DNA of 46,718 nucleotides, from positions 1-46,718 of the forward strand of contig NZ_SPQP01000031.1 of the NCBI RefSeq assembly GCF_004571075.1, given 5' to 3'. This DNA comes from Blastococcus sp. TF02A-35. GTDB taxonomy: Bacteria; Actinomycetota; Actinomycetes; Mycobacteriales; Geodermatophilaceae. Each line of letters begins with the position of its first letter. The first letter of the stretch is position 1. Shown one piece after another: positions 36,342 to 44,243 of the stretch. Under the pieces are notes generated by a model. The model did not search any database. It had not been told where the DNA came from and worked only from the letters and a program-made list of their open reading frames with translations. Position numbers and translations under genes: made by a program.

Positions 36342-37649
36342 TCACAGCTTCGGCTCGATGTCGCGCTCGTAGACCTGCGTGCTCTCCTCGTCGAGCTGGC
36401 CGAAGACCGTCTTCACGTCCTCGCCGCCGATCGTGATCCGGTCCAGGCCGGCGCCGATGCGGGCGCCGCCACCCGGCAGGAGCACCCGGGCGTAGTCCTG
36501 CGACGAGGTGACCTCGAGCTGCTCCAGCGCGGTGCGGAAGTTCGGGTTCTGCTCGAGGAAGGGCTTCATGTCCGGGTGGTCCACCGCGTCCTTCTGCACC
36601 GGCATGTAGCCCGTGGCCTGGCTGAACTTCACGGTGTTCTCGGTGTTGGTCAGGAAGGAGATGAGCTCCATGGCCGCCTCCTTGCGCTCGTCGGAGATGC
36701 GCTCCGGGATCGCCAGGCCGGCGCCACCGGTGGGGCAGCCGGGGGTCGGGCCGGGGAGGAAGGCGGTGCCGATCTCGAAGTCGGCCGCGCCGGTCAGGCC
36801 CTTGAGCGACCCGGTCGACTGCAGCAGCGCGGCGGCCTGCCCGGCGCCGAACTGGTTGTTGGCGTCATTGGAGACGGCGATGTGCTGCTGGCGGTACTGG
36901 TCCTGCAGGAACGTCCCGGCCTCGATCGTCTCGTCCGAGGTGAAGGTCATGTCCCACTCGTCGGAGTACGAGCCCCCGAAGGTCCAGACCATGCCCTGGA
37001 AGTACCAGTCGAGGTAGTTGCTCCCGTCGGGCAGCACCATGGGCGCCACGCCGCCGTTGGTGGCGGCGAGCTTCGGCGCCCACTCGGCCCACTCCTCCCA
37101 CGTCTCCGGGCCGCGGTCGGGAAGGCCGGCGGCGGCCCACATGGCCTTGTTGTAGTAGAAGAGCGGCGTCGAGCGGGCGTAGGGCAGGGCGAAGTGCTCG
37201 CCCTCGAACTCGTAGTCCTCGCGCAGCGAGTCCACGTAGCCCTCGCTGTCGACGTCCGTGGCCGACCACAGGTCGTCCATGGGGGTGATGGCGTCGTTCA
37301 GCGCGAAGTTGAACCAGGTGACGTCGGAGGCCACCACCACGTCGGGCAGCTCCCCGCCGGAGAGCGCGGCGTTGAACTTCTGCGCCACCTCCTCGTAGTT
37401 CTTGCCGGCGGTGACCAGGTTGACCTCGATGCCGCTCTCGGCCTCGAAGGCCTCCAGCAGCTCGGTCTCCACCGGCTTGGACTCACCCGGGTGGTTGGAC
37501 CAGAAGGTCAACGTCTCGACGGGGCCGCTGCCACCGGCGTCCGAGTCCTCGGACGAGCCGGTCCCGGCACAGCCGGAGAGGGCGAGAGCGGCGATCGTCG
37601 CCGCCGCGCCGGTGAGGCGGAGCAGGGGACGACGTCCCGATGCGGTCAT
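36342..37649 (-). CDS. ugpB: UgpB-like substrate-binding lipoprotein
   Basis: 435 residues. Signal peptide with lipobox ALSGC (about residue 28). Family-1 binding protein; features shared with UgpB: LTFWSNHPGE, LPYARSTPLFYYNKAMWAAA, LLQSTGSLKGL, a Gly-rich TGGAGLAIPE, FSQATGYMPVQK and a Gly/Arg segment near the end. Glycerol 3-phosphate or a glycerophosphodiester is the likely ligand; a sugar cannot be excluded. Confidence 0.8.
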   Translation of the reverse strand: MTASGRRPLLRLTGAAATIAALALSGCAGTGSSEDSDAGGSGPVETLTFWSNHPGESKPVETELLEAFEAESGIEVNLVTAGKNYEEVAQKFNAALSGGELPDVVVASDVTWFNFALNDAITPMDDLWSATDVDSEGYVDSLREDYEFEGEHFALPYARSTPLFYYNKAMWAAAGLPDRGPETWEEWAEWAPKLAATNGGVAPMVLPDGSNYLDWYFQGMVWTFGGSYSDEWDMTFTSDETIEAGTFLQDQYRQQHIAVSNDANNQFGAGQAAALLQSTGSLKGLTGAADFEIGTAFLPGPTPGCPTGGAGLAIPERISDERKEAAMELISFLTNTENTVKFSQATGYMPVQKDAVDHPDMKPFLEQNPNFRTALEQLEVTSSQDYARVLLPGGGARIGAGLDRITIGGEDVKTVFGQLDEESTQVYERDIEPKL

Positions 37650-37709
37650 GGGTCAGGCTCCTTCGTGGGTGGCGCGTGGGTGTCACCGGGCTGGCGCCCG
37701 GGAGTTCGG

Positions 37710-38558
37710 TCAGCCCTTGACGGCGCCGGCCGTCAAGCCCTTGATCATGTGGCGCTGGAGCGCCAGGAAGATCACGAGGATCGGCAGCATGGTCAGCACG
37801 GTCCCGGCGAGCACCGGGCCCCAGTTCGTCAGGCCCTGGGTGTCCTGGAGCTGGGCCAGGCCGACCGGCAACGGCGCGACGGAGGCGTCGTCGGCGATGA
37901 GGAGTGGCCAGAGGTACTGGTTCCACTCGTTGACGATCGTGATGAGCGTGAAGGCGATGAGCGTGGGCCACGACATCGGCAGCACGACCCGCCAGAGCAT
38001 CCGCAGCGGCCCGGCGGCGTCCATCTCCGCGGCCTCGATGATCTCGCGGGGCAGCGAGAGGAAGTGGTTGCGCATCAGGAAGGTCCCGAAGGCGACACCG
38101 GCCAGCGGCACGATGATGCCGGCGAAGGTGTTGCGCCAGCCCAGCTGCGCGACCAGCGCGTAGTTGCTGATGACGGTGATCTGGTTCGGGACCATCAGGC
38201 TGCCGATGACGAACAGCAGCACCGCGGTGCGGCCGGGGAAGCGGAGGAACGCCAGGGCGAAGGCGGAGAGCACGCCGAGGGCCACCTGGACCACCGTCAG
38301 CGTCGCGGTGATGACCACCGAGTTGCGCAGGTAGTCGGTGAACGCGACGCCGGTGCCCACGGTGGAGTAGTTCGCGCCGGTGACCGGGTCCGGGAACCAG
38401 CTGACCGGGACGGTGTAGATGTCCGGCCGCTCCTTGAGCGAGGAGATCAGGATCCAGTACAGCGGGATGGCGACGAGCAGGACGACCAGCAGGAGGCCGG
38501 CGTAGCCGCCCACACGTCCGCGCAGGCCGGTGCCACCGGCCGGGGTGGGGGCGCTCAT
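37710..38558 (-). CDS. ugpE: ABC permease, UgpE/MalG type
   Basis: 282 residues, six helices. EAA motif IIEAAEMDAAGPLRMLWRVV followed by LPMSWPTLIAFT. ATG 38558 overlaps the stop of the first permease (ATGA), which fixes the start. Ends LQRHMIKGLTAGAVKG, typical of the subfamily. Confidence 0.9.
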   Translation of the reverse strand: MSAPTPAGGTGLRGRVGGYAGLLLVVLLVAIPLYWILISSLKERPDIYTVPVSWFPDPVTGANYSTVGTGVAFTDYLRNSVVITATLTVVQVALGVLSAFALAFLRFPGRTAVLLFVIGSLMVPNQITVISNYALVAQLGWRNTFAGIIVPLAGVAFGTFLMRNHFLSLPREIIEAAEMDAAGPLRMLWRVVLPMSWPTLIAFTLITIVNEWNQYLWPLLIADDASVAPLPVGLAQLQDTQGLTNWGPVLAGTVLTMLPILVIFLALQRHMIKGLTAGAVKG

Positions 38559-39568
38559 CGCTCCTGCCCCCGCTCCATCACGCGGACCTGGAGCAGCGTG
38601 ACGACCAGCAGGATCAGGAACATGACCGTGGCCACGGTGGCGCCGAAGCCGGCGCGCTGGTTGACGAAGGTCTCCTGGTAGACCTGGTAGACCATCGTCG
38701 TCGTGCCGTTCCCCAGGGGGCCGCCCCGGGTCATCGTGTCGATGATGTCGAACACCTGGAAGCTGTTGAGCAGCACCGTGATCAGCAGGAAGAACGTCGC
38801 CGGCCGCAGCTGGGGCCAGGTGACCCTGCGGAACTTCGTCCACGCCGAGGCGGCGTCGATCTCGGCCGCCTCGTCCAGCTCGGCCCGGCGGCCCTGCAGG
38901 GCCGCGAGGTAGATGACGAAGGTGTAGCCGAGGTTCTTCCAGACGTAGGTGGCGGTGACCATGAACAGGGCCCACTCGGGGTCCTGGTAGAAGGCCGGAG
39001 CGGCCACCCCGACCCGGGCCAGCAGGTCCTGGACCAGGCCGAACGTCGGGTCGAAGACGAACTGGAACGCGACGCCGACGGCGGCCCCGGCCACGACGAA
39101 CGGCGCGAACACCAGCGAGCGCACGGCGTTGCGGCCGAACAGCGGGCGGTCCAGCAGCAGCGCCAGCGCCAGCCCGAGCGCCATGGAGCCGATGACCGCG
39201 GCGGCGGTGAAGACGGCGGTGTTCCACAGCACGGCGTGGCTGGCGGAGCTGGTGAACCACTCGACGTAGTTGGCGAAGCCGATGTAGGTCGCCGTCGGCG
39301 AGGAGATGTTCCAGTCGGTGAACGACAGCCGGATGTTGTCCAGCAGCGGCCGGTAGGTGAAGACACCGAGCAGGACGAGGTTCGGCAGCAGGAAGGCGAC
39401 GGCGAGCAGCGTGCCGCGCCGGCGCGGCGCCGGACGACGCACGGATGGCCGGGGAGGAACGGCCGGGGCGCTCCCCGCGGGCGCCCCGGCAACCAGGTCA
39501 GTGGCCACGGGGGCACGCTGTCGTGCGTGCGTGAACGGGTGCTGGTGCTCAGGCGACCGGTCGGTCAC
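38555..39568 (-). CDS. ugpA: ABC permease, UgpA/MalF type
   Basis: 337 residues. Long Pro/Arg-rich N-terminus (about 55 residues), then six helices; EAA motif LDEAAEIDAASAWTKFRRVT and WPQLRPATFFLLI. First gene of the importer operon. GTG 39568; a GTG about 20 codons later is an alternative start, since the N-terminal extension is not conserved. Confidence 0.88.
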   Translation of the reverse strand: MTDRSPEHQHPFTHARQRAPVATDLVAGAPAGSAPAVPPRPSVRRPAPRRRGTLLAVAFLLPNLVLLGVFTYRPLLDNIRLSFTDWNISSPTATYIGFANYVEWFTSSASHAVLWNTAVFTAAAVIGSMALGLALALLLDRPLFGRNAVRSLVFAPFVVAGAAVGVAFQFVFDPTFGLVQDLLARVGVAAPAFYQDPEWALFMVTATYVWKNLGYTFVIYLAALQGRRAELDEAAEIDAASAWTKFRRVTWPQLRPATFFLLITVLLNSFQVFDIIDTMTRGGPLGNGTTTMVYQVYQETFVNQRAGFGATVATVMFLILLVVTLLQVRVMERGQER

Positions 39569-39644
39569 CAGACCGTGAACGTCTGAGCGCCCCTGTTTCC
39601 GGCGGGCCGCCGGCGCTCACAGCACCCCTTCGGGGCCGAGCGGC
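39569..39644. other. short hairpins between selD and the importer operon
   Basis: CCGGCGG/CCGCCGG around 39599-39613 and CCCC-TTC-GGGG at 39625-39635 could end the selD transcript on the minus strand. The importer promoter must also lie here, but no clear -10/-35 is seen. Confidence 0.35.
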
Positions 39645-40652
39645 TCAGCGCACGACGAGGACGTGCTCCCGGCGCGGTACGAACTCGCCGATCACGGGGG
39701 CGCCGGGCACCTCGCCGCCCAGCAGCAGGCCGCCGGAGGTCTGGGCGTCGGCCAGCAGCAGCGCCTCGTCCTCGGAGACGGCGGACAGGTCGGCGTGCGG
39801 CCGCACCCAGTCGAGGTTGCGGCGGGTCCCGCCGGAGACGAAGCCGTCGGCCAGCGCCTCCCGGGCACCTGCCAGGTACGGGACGGCGGCGGCGTCGACC
39901 ACGGCGGTGACCCCGCTGGCGCGCGCCATCTTGTAGAGGTGGCCGAGGAGGCCGAAGCCGGTGACGTCGGTGCCGGCGCGGATCCCGGCGGCGACCGCGG
40001 CCCGGCCGGCGTCGCGGTTGAGCGCGGTCATGGAGGCGACCGCCTCCTCCGACACCTCCCCGGTGGCCTTCATGCGGCTGTTGAGCACGCCGACGCCGAG
40101 CGGCTTGGTCAGGCTGAGCGGCGTGCCGGCCACGGCGCCGGAGTTGGTGATGAGCCGGTCGACGTCGACCACCCCGGTGACCGCCATCCCGTACTTGGGC
40201 TCGGGGTCGTCGATGGAGTGCCCGCCGCCGACGTGGCAGCCGGCCTCCTGCGCGACCTCGAGGCCGCCGCGCAGCACCTCCGCGGCGAGCTCGGCGGGCA
40301 GCACGTCGCGCGGCCAGCCCAGCAGGTTGACCGCGACGACCGGGGTGCCGCCCATGGCGTAGACGTCGGACAGCGCGTTGGCCGCCGCGATCCGGCCGAA
40401 GGTGTGGGCGTCGTCCACGACCGGGGTGAAGAAGTCGGTCGTGAGCACCAGGCCCTGGCCACCGGCGATGCGCACGACCGCTGCGTCGTCGCCGTCGTCG
40501 AGCCCGACCACGAGCTCGGCGGCCGGGTCGACCGGCCCCTGGGCGGTGAGACCGGCGACGACGGCCTCCAGCTCCCCGGGCGGGATCTTGCAGGCGCAGC
40601 CGCCGCCGTGGGCGTACTGGGTGAGCCGGATGCGGGCGGGTGCGGTGGTCAC
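39645..40652 (-). CDS. selD: selenide, water dikinase
   Basis: 335 residues. Makes selenophosphate from selenide and ATP, the selenium donor for Sec-tRNA. Starts TAPARIRLTQYAHGGGCACK: the active-site Cys19 (not Sec) and Lys22 are present. Later GLDDGDDAAVVRI, GGHSIDDPEPKYGMAVTGVV and VTGFGLLGHLYKMA. GTG 40652 follows TAGATT (40660-40665) by seven bases. Downstream of a WYL gene by 21 bases. Confidence 0.97.
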   Translation of the reverse strand: MTTAPARIRLTQYAHGGGCACKIPPGELEAVVAGLTAQGPVDPAAELVVGLDDGDDAAVVRIAGGQGLVLTTDFFTPVVDDAHTFGRIAAANALSDVYAMGGTPVVAVNLLGWPRDVLPAELAAEVLRGGLEVAQEAGCHVGGGHSIDDPEPKYGMAVTGVVDVDRLITNSGAVAGTPLSLTKPLGVGVLNSRMKATGEVSEEAVASMTALNRDAGRAAVAAGIRAGTDVTGFGLLGHLYKMARASGVTAVVDAAAVPYLAGAREALADGFVSGGTRRNLDWVRPHADLSAVSEDEALLLADAQTSGGLLLGGEVPGAPVIGEFVPRREHVLVVR

Positions 40653-40673
40653 GGCACCGAATCTAGGCCGCGC

Positions 40674-41258
40674 TCAGGCCAGGCCGCCGGGGAGCAGTCG
40701 GAGCCGGGGGGCCGCCGGTGCCGCCGGCGGGGTGCGGGGGAGGCGCCGCCCGGCCGGGTGGTTCGACGACGGCGGCGTGCCGAGCCCGGGCAGCTCGCGC
40801 CGGGGAGCGGCCTCGTCGGTGAGCCGCACCTCGCTGATCCGGTCGGCCCGGAACCAGCGCAGCGCATCGCGCTCGCGGCACCAGGCCACCAGGAACTCGG
40901 CGGCGCCGTCGCGGACCAGCAGCTGCGGCTCGACGGCGCGCTGGGACCAGCGGTTCTGCCCGTCGCAGTAGTCGACCACCAGGACCCGCCGCTCGGCGAG
41001 CCCGCGGTCGACCTGGCGCCGGACCTCGGCGGCCCGCGCCGCGTCGGCGGCCACCCAGCGGCTGCTCGCCAGCATCTGCGCCCGCCGGCCCGCGTCGGGC
41101 TCCAGGGCGGTGAGCACCTTCTCCAGCGCGGACTGCCCGGCCTCGGCGAACGGGCCGTCGGGCCGGGCCGCCAGCGCGCCGACGACCGCGGCCGCCTCCT
41201 CCGGGGTGAGGTCGACCGGGGGCAGCGGCGCGGGGGTGCGGTGCTCGGTGCGGGTCAC
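40674..41258 (-). CDS. WYL-domain protein without HTH
   Basis: 194 residues from GTG 41258. Starts in the helical linker that normally follows the HTH in WYL regulators (LTPEEAAAVVGALAARPDGP), then the WYL domain (RRVLVVDYCDGQNRWSQRAV, LVAWCRERDALRWFRADRIS), then a Pro/Arg-rich tail. The DNA-binding HTH is missing; upstream sequence is occupied by tRNA-Sec on the other strand. Alternative starts: ATG 41288, GTG 41297. May be a ligand-sensing remnant or act with another protein; linked to selD. Confidence 0.8.
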   Translation of the reverse strand: MTRTEHRTPAPLPPVDLTPEEAAAVVGALAARPDGPFAEAGQSALEKVLTALEPDAGRRAQMLASSRWVAADAARAAEVRRQVDRGLAERRVLVVDYCDGQNRWSQRAVEPQLLVRDGAAEFLVAWCRERDALRWFRADRISEVRLTDEAAPRRELPGLGTPPSSNHPAGRRLPRTPPAAPAAPRLRLLPGGLA

Positions 41259-41298
41259 GGGGGAGAGGCTGGCAGGGCCCTCTGACATTTCCGGCACG

Positions 41299-41304
41299 TA
41301 CGCT
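41299..41304 (+). promoter_or_regulatory. -10 element for tRNA-Sec
   Basis: TACGCT at 41299-41304, seven bases before the tRNA 5' end. Transcription would start at or within a base of the mature 5' end. No consensus -35 at the right distance. Confidence 0.5.
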
Positions 41305-41311
41305 GCCCGGT

Positions 41312-41407
41312 GGAGGCGTCAGGGTGTCTGGTGGCCCCCGCGGCCTCTAAAGCCGACGTGGTCGAGCATCTCGGCCAGGCGGGTTCGATTCCCGTCCGCC
41401 TCCGCCA
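41312..41407 (+). tRNA. selC: selenocysteine tRNA with CUA anticodon (UAG-decoding)
   Basis: 96 bases with encoded CCA (41405-41407). Acceptor 41312-41319/41396-41403: seven pairs plus a U-C mismatch at pair 8. D arm 41322-41328/41333-41339 with the four-base TGGT loop and a long stem (six pairs, one T-C mismatch), the tRNA-Sec hallmark. Anticodon stem CGGC/GCCG, loop CTCTAAA (41345-41351): U33 kept, anticodon CTA at 41347-41349. Long variable arm 41359-41377, eight pairs and a CAT loop. T arm GCGGG-TTCGATT-CCCGT (41379-41395). Discriminator G. With selA, selB and selD nearby this is tRNA-Sec, reading UAG not UGA. Confidence 0.95.
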
Positions 41408-41424
41408 CCTTCCCCCGCCCGGGC

Positions 41425-42618
41425 TCAGCCCCGGCCGAGGGCCTGCGCCAGGAACGCCGTCACCGTCGCGGCGTACCCGTCCGGGTCGGTGTTCCAGCCG
41501 CGCACGTGCCCGACACCGGGCAGGACCTCCACCCGCACCAGGTCCGGGTCGGCGAGGGCCGCGACCCGCCGGCTGACCGACGCCGGCACCTGGTCGTCGT
41601 CGGCGCCGTGGAGCACCAGCGTCGGGTGGGACCAGGCGGCCGCCCGCTCGGCGTGCTCGGCGGCACCGGCGTCGAGGTCCCCGCGCAGCCCGGCCCACAC
41701 GAGCGCGGCGTCGACGGACGTCGAGCGCAGCAGCGCGGTCGGGATGCCGCGGTTGGCCGCCTGCTGCTCCAGCGTCCGCTCGAGGCTCAGCAGCGGGGAG
41801 TCGTAGACGACGGCGCGCACCGCGTCGGCGTGCTCGCCGCGCTCCAGCACCCCGGCGGCGAGCGCCGCCCCCTGCGAGGTGCCCCAGAGGACGACGTCCT
41901 CCGCCCCCCGGTCGAGCGCGGCCCCGACGGCGGCGTCGAGGTCGGGCCACTCGCGGGTGCCGAAGCCCCCGACGCCGTCGGCCGGGTCGGGCGCGATGCC
42001 GTCGCCGCGGTGGCTGGTCACCAGCACCGGGTGCCCGGCGGAGGTGAGCAGGTCGACGAAGCGTAGCGACTCGGCGAGGGCGGCCGACCGGCCGTGGGCG
42101 TAGACCACCCAGGTGCCGCTCGCCGGTCCGCGTGCGGGGAAGGACCAGGCGGGCAGGTCCGCCCCGACGGTCGTCGCCGTGCCGCCGAGGACCGCGGGGT
42201 CGTCCGGCCACGCGGCCGCGTCCAGCCGGGCGGGTCCCGCCGCGGGGGATACCCGGTCGGTGAGCGGAGCGGCCTGCCGCCGCACGCACGTGCCCGAGCC
42301 GTCGGGGCAGTCCACCTCGCGCACGGCCCCGGCCAGCTGCCAGTAGCCGTCGCCGGTCTGCAGGCCGACGACCGCCAGCCGGGCGTCCGGCTCGTCGGGG
42401 AGGACGACCGCGCCGTCGCCGGCCGCGAGCACCGTCCCCTCCAGCGGCCGCTCGGCCTGCCCCTCCGGGGCCAGCACGACCCCGGCGAACACCCAGCCGA
42501 GGACCAGCGGCGCGGCGGCCAGGAGGACCACCAGGGCGATGCCCACCCGCAGGGGCCACCGCCGGCGGCGGGCCGGGCCCGCGGTCGCGGGCCGCTCGGC
42601 CGCCGCCACCGGCGTCAC
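41425..42618 (-). CDS. membrane-anchored alpha/beta hydrolase
   Basis: 397 residues from GTG 42618. One membrane helix near the N-terminus (VGIALVVLLAAAPLVLGWVF), then an extracytoplasmic alpha/beta hydrolase: nucleophile elbow GTSQGAALAAG, acid in LHGADDDQVPASV, catalytic His in LPGVGHVRGW. Serine esterase/lipase-like, substrate unknown. Start overlaps the hydroxylase stop (GTGA); third gene of the TetR operon. Confidence 0.87.
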   Translation of the reverse strand: MTPVAAAERPATAGPARRRRWPLRVGIALVVLLAAAPLVLGWVFAGVVLAPEGQAERPLEGTVLAAGDGAVVLPDEPDARLAVVGLQTGDGYWQLAGAVREVDCPDGSGTCVRRQAAPLTDRVSPAAGPARLDAAAWPDDPAVLGGTATTVGADLPAWSFPARGPASGTWVVYAHGRSAALAESLRFVDLLTSAGHPVLVTSHRGDGIAPDPADGVGGFGTREWPDLDAAVGAALDRGAEDVVLWGTSQGAALAAGVLERGEHADAVRAVVYDSPLLSLERTLEQQAANRGIPTALLRSTSVDAALVWAGLRGDLDAGAAEHAERAAAWSHPTLVLHGADDDQVPASVSRRVAALADPDLVRVEVLPGVGHVRGWNTDPDGYAATVTAFLAQALGRG

Positions 42619-43532
42619 GGGGCGGTGGCCGACGCCTCGGCAGGCGCGGGCGACCAGCCCGGACCGCGCCACAGCCGGGCGAGCCGGTGGGCCCACCGCC
42701 GGTCGGACCGCATGTCACGGACGATCGCGACGTACTCGTGGGCGAAGACCCAAAACGGGTTGTAGCTCTCCAGCGGCTTGGTGATGCCGTAGCGGACCTT
42801 CTCGACCTCGGGCTCGAAGGTGCCGAACCACCGGTCGAAGACGATGAGGATGCCGCCGTAGTTCTTGTCCAGGTACTGCGGGTTCATCCCGTGGTGCACG
42901 CGGTGGTGGCTCGGGGTGTTGAACACGTACTCGAACGGCCGCCACAGCTTGCCGATCGACTCGGTGTGGATCCAGAACTGGTAGAGCAGGTTGATCGAGC
43001 TGGCCATCACGAACAGCGCCGGGTTCACGCCGACCAGGATGAGCACCGCGCCGAAGGGCCAGGCGGTCAGCGGGGTCCACGCCTGGCGCAGCGCCGTCGA
43101 CAGGTTGTAGTGCTCGCTGGAGTGGTGCACGACGTGCGCCGCCCACAGGAACCGCATCTCGTGCGATGCGCGGTGGAACCAGTAGTAGACGAAGTCCTTG
43201 CCGAGGATGGCCACCGTCCACGCCACCCAGCCCGAGCCCAGGTCGAACGGGGTGATGTTCCAGAGGAACAGGTAGCCGCCCAGGCCGAGCAGCGTCGTGA
43301 CGGCGAGGACGACCTGGCTGCCCAGGCCCATGGTCAGGCTGGTCATCGTGTCCTTGAGGGCGTAGCCCTTCCTGGCCGCCTCCTCCCCGGCGCGGTCGAT
43401 GGCGTCCTCCTTGGCCTCCCGCGTGAGGACGATGCCCTCCAGGAGCATCAGCAGGAAGAAGACCGGGATCGCCCACAGGATCAGGTCGACCTCGGCCATG
43501 TCGGCCAGCGAGCCGCGCAGGAACTGCTCCAC
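42615..43532 (-). CDS. sterol desaturase/fatty acid hydroxylase family protein
   Basis: 305 residues, integral membrane di-iron enzyme. Histidine boxes: KDFVYYWFHRASHEMRFLWA, AAHVVHHSSEHYN, and FNTPSHHRVHHGMNPQYLDK. Inserts oxygen in a lipid or sterol-like substrate. GTG 43532 with AAGGAG nine bases upstream; that site overlaps the TetR stop codon, so translation is coupled. Confidence 0.93.
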   Translation of the reverse strand: MEQFLRGSLADMAEVDLILWAIPVFFLLMLLEGIVLTREAKEDAIDRAGEEAARKGYALKDTMTSLTMGLGSQVVLAVTTLLGLGGYLFLWNITPFDLGSGWVAWTVAILGKDFVYYWFHRASHEMRFLWAAHVVHHSSEHYNLSTALRQAWTPLTAWPFGAVLILVGVNPALFVMASSINLLYQFWIHTESIGKLWRPFEYVFNTPSHHRVHHGMNPQYLDKNYGGILIVFDRWFGTFEPEVEKVRYGITKPLESYNPFWVFAHEYVAIVRDMRSDRRWAHRLARLWRGPGWSPAPAEASATAP

Positions 43533-43546
43533 GGTGCGGTGCTCCT

Positions 43547-44143
43547 TCAGGGGGTGGGGGAGGGGGGGCCGAGCTGGGCCCGGACGACGGTCACGAGGGT
43601 CTCGACGCGGCTCTTGCGGTCGGCCTCCCCGGCGACGCCGAGGGCGACACCGAAGACGGCGCTGGCGGCGAGGTCGAACACCGCTTCCAGGGCGGGGTGG
43701 TCGGCGTACTGCGGCAGCAGCTGCCGGGCGACGGCGAGGACGCGCACGGTGTGCGGGGCGTTGACGACCGCGAGGTGCGCGGCCAGCTCCCGGTCGGTCC
43801 GCGCCGACACGAACAGCTCCAGGACGGCGGCCAGGCGGGGCTCGTCGTGGATCTGCCAGAACACGCGGACGGCGTCGCCCAGCGGGTCGCCGCTCACCGC
43901 CGAGACGGCGGTGAAGCGCGCGACGTACTCGGCGACGGCGACGTCGAAGGTCTGCTCGGCGACGGCGCCGAGCAGGGCCGCCTTGCTGGGGAAATGGTTG
44001 AACAGCGCCCCGGAGGAGAGGCCCGCGCGGGCGGTGATCGCGGCCGTGGTGGTGCCGGCGACGCCCCGGTCGACGAGGCACCCCAGCGCGGCCTCGACGA
44101 GCGCGGCACGGGTGGCCGTGCGTCGCTGGTCCTGGGTCGCCAT
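43547..44143 (-). CDS. TetR-family repressor of the lipid operon
   Basis: 198 residues. HTH: VDRGVAGTTTAAITARAGLS, SGALFNHFPSKAALLGAV. C-terminal domain of the acyl-ligand type. GGAGG lies just before ATG 44143. Autoregulates through the operator in 44170-44199 and presumably the hydroxylase and hydrolase downstream. Confidence 0.93.
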   Translation of the reverse strand: MATQDQRRTATRAALVEAALGCLVDRGVAGTTTAAITARAGLSSGALFNHFPSKAALLGAVAEQTFDVAVAEYVARFTAVSAVSGDPLGDAVRVFWQIHDEPRLAAVLELFVSARTDRELAAHLAVVNAPHTVRVLAVARQLLPQYADHPALEAVFDLAASAVFGVALGVAGEADRKSRVETLVTVVRAQLGPPSPTP

Positions 44144-44169
44144 GTTGCCTCCGTCACATCGGTGCGGCG

Positions 44170-44199
44170 AACTTAGAGAGCGAGCACTCGGTATGTCAA
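44170..44199 (-). promoter_or_regulatory. tetR-operon promoter with embedded operator
   Basis: Minus strand: TTGACA (44194-44199), 18-base spacer, TAAGTT (44170-44175), a near-consensus promoter. The spacer contains CGAG-CA-CTCG (44181-44190), the core of a TetR operator, so bound repressor would block RNA polymerase. Confidence 0.7.
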
Positions 44200-44243
44200 C
44201 CGCGTCCGGTGCGGGTGGCCGCAGGGGCCTACGCTCCCGGGCG

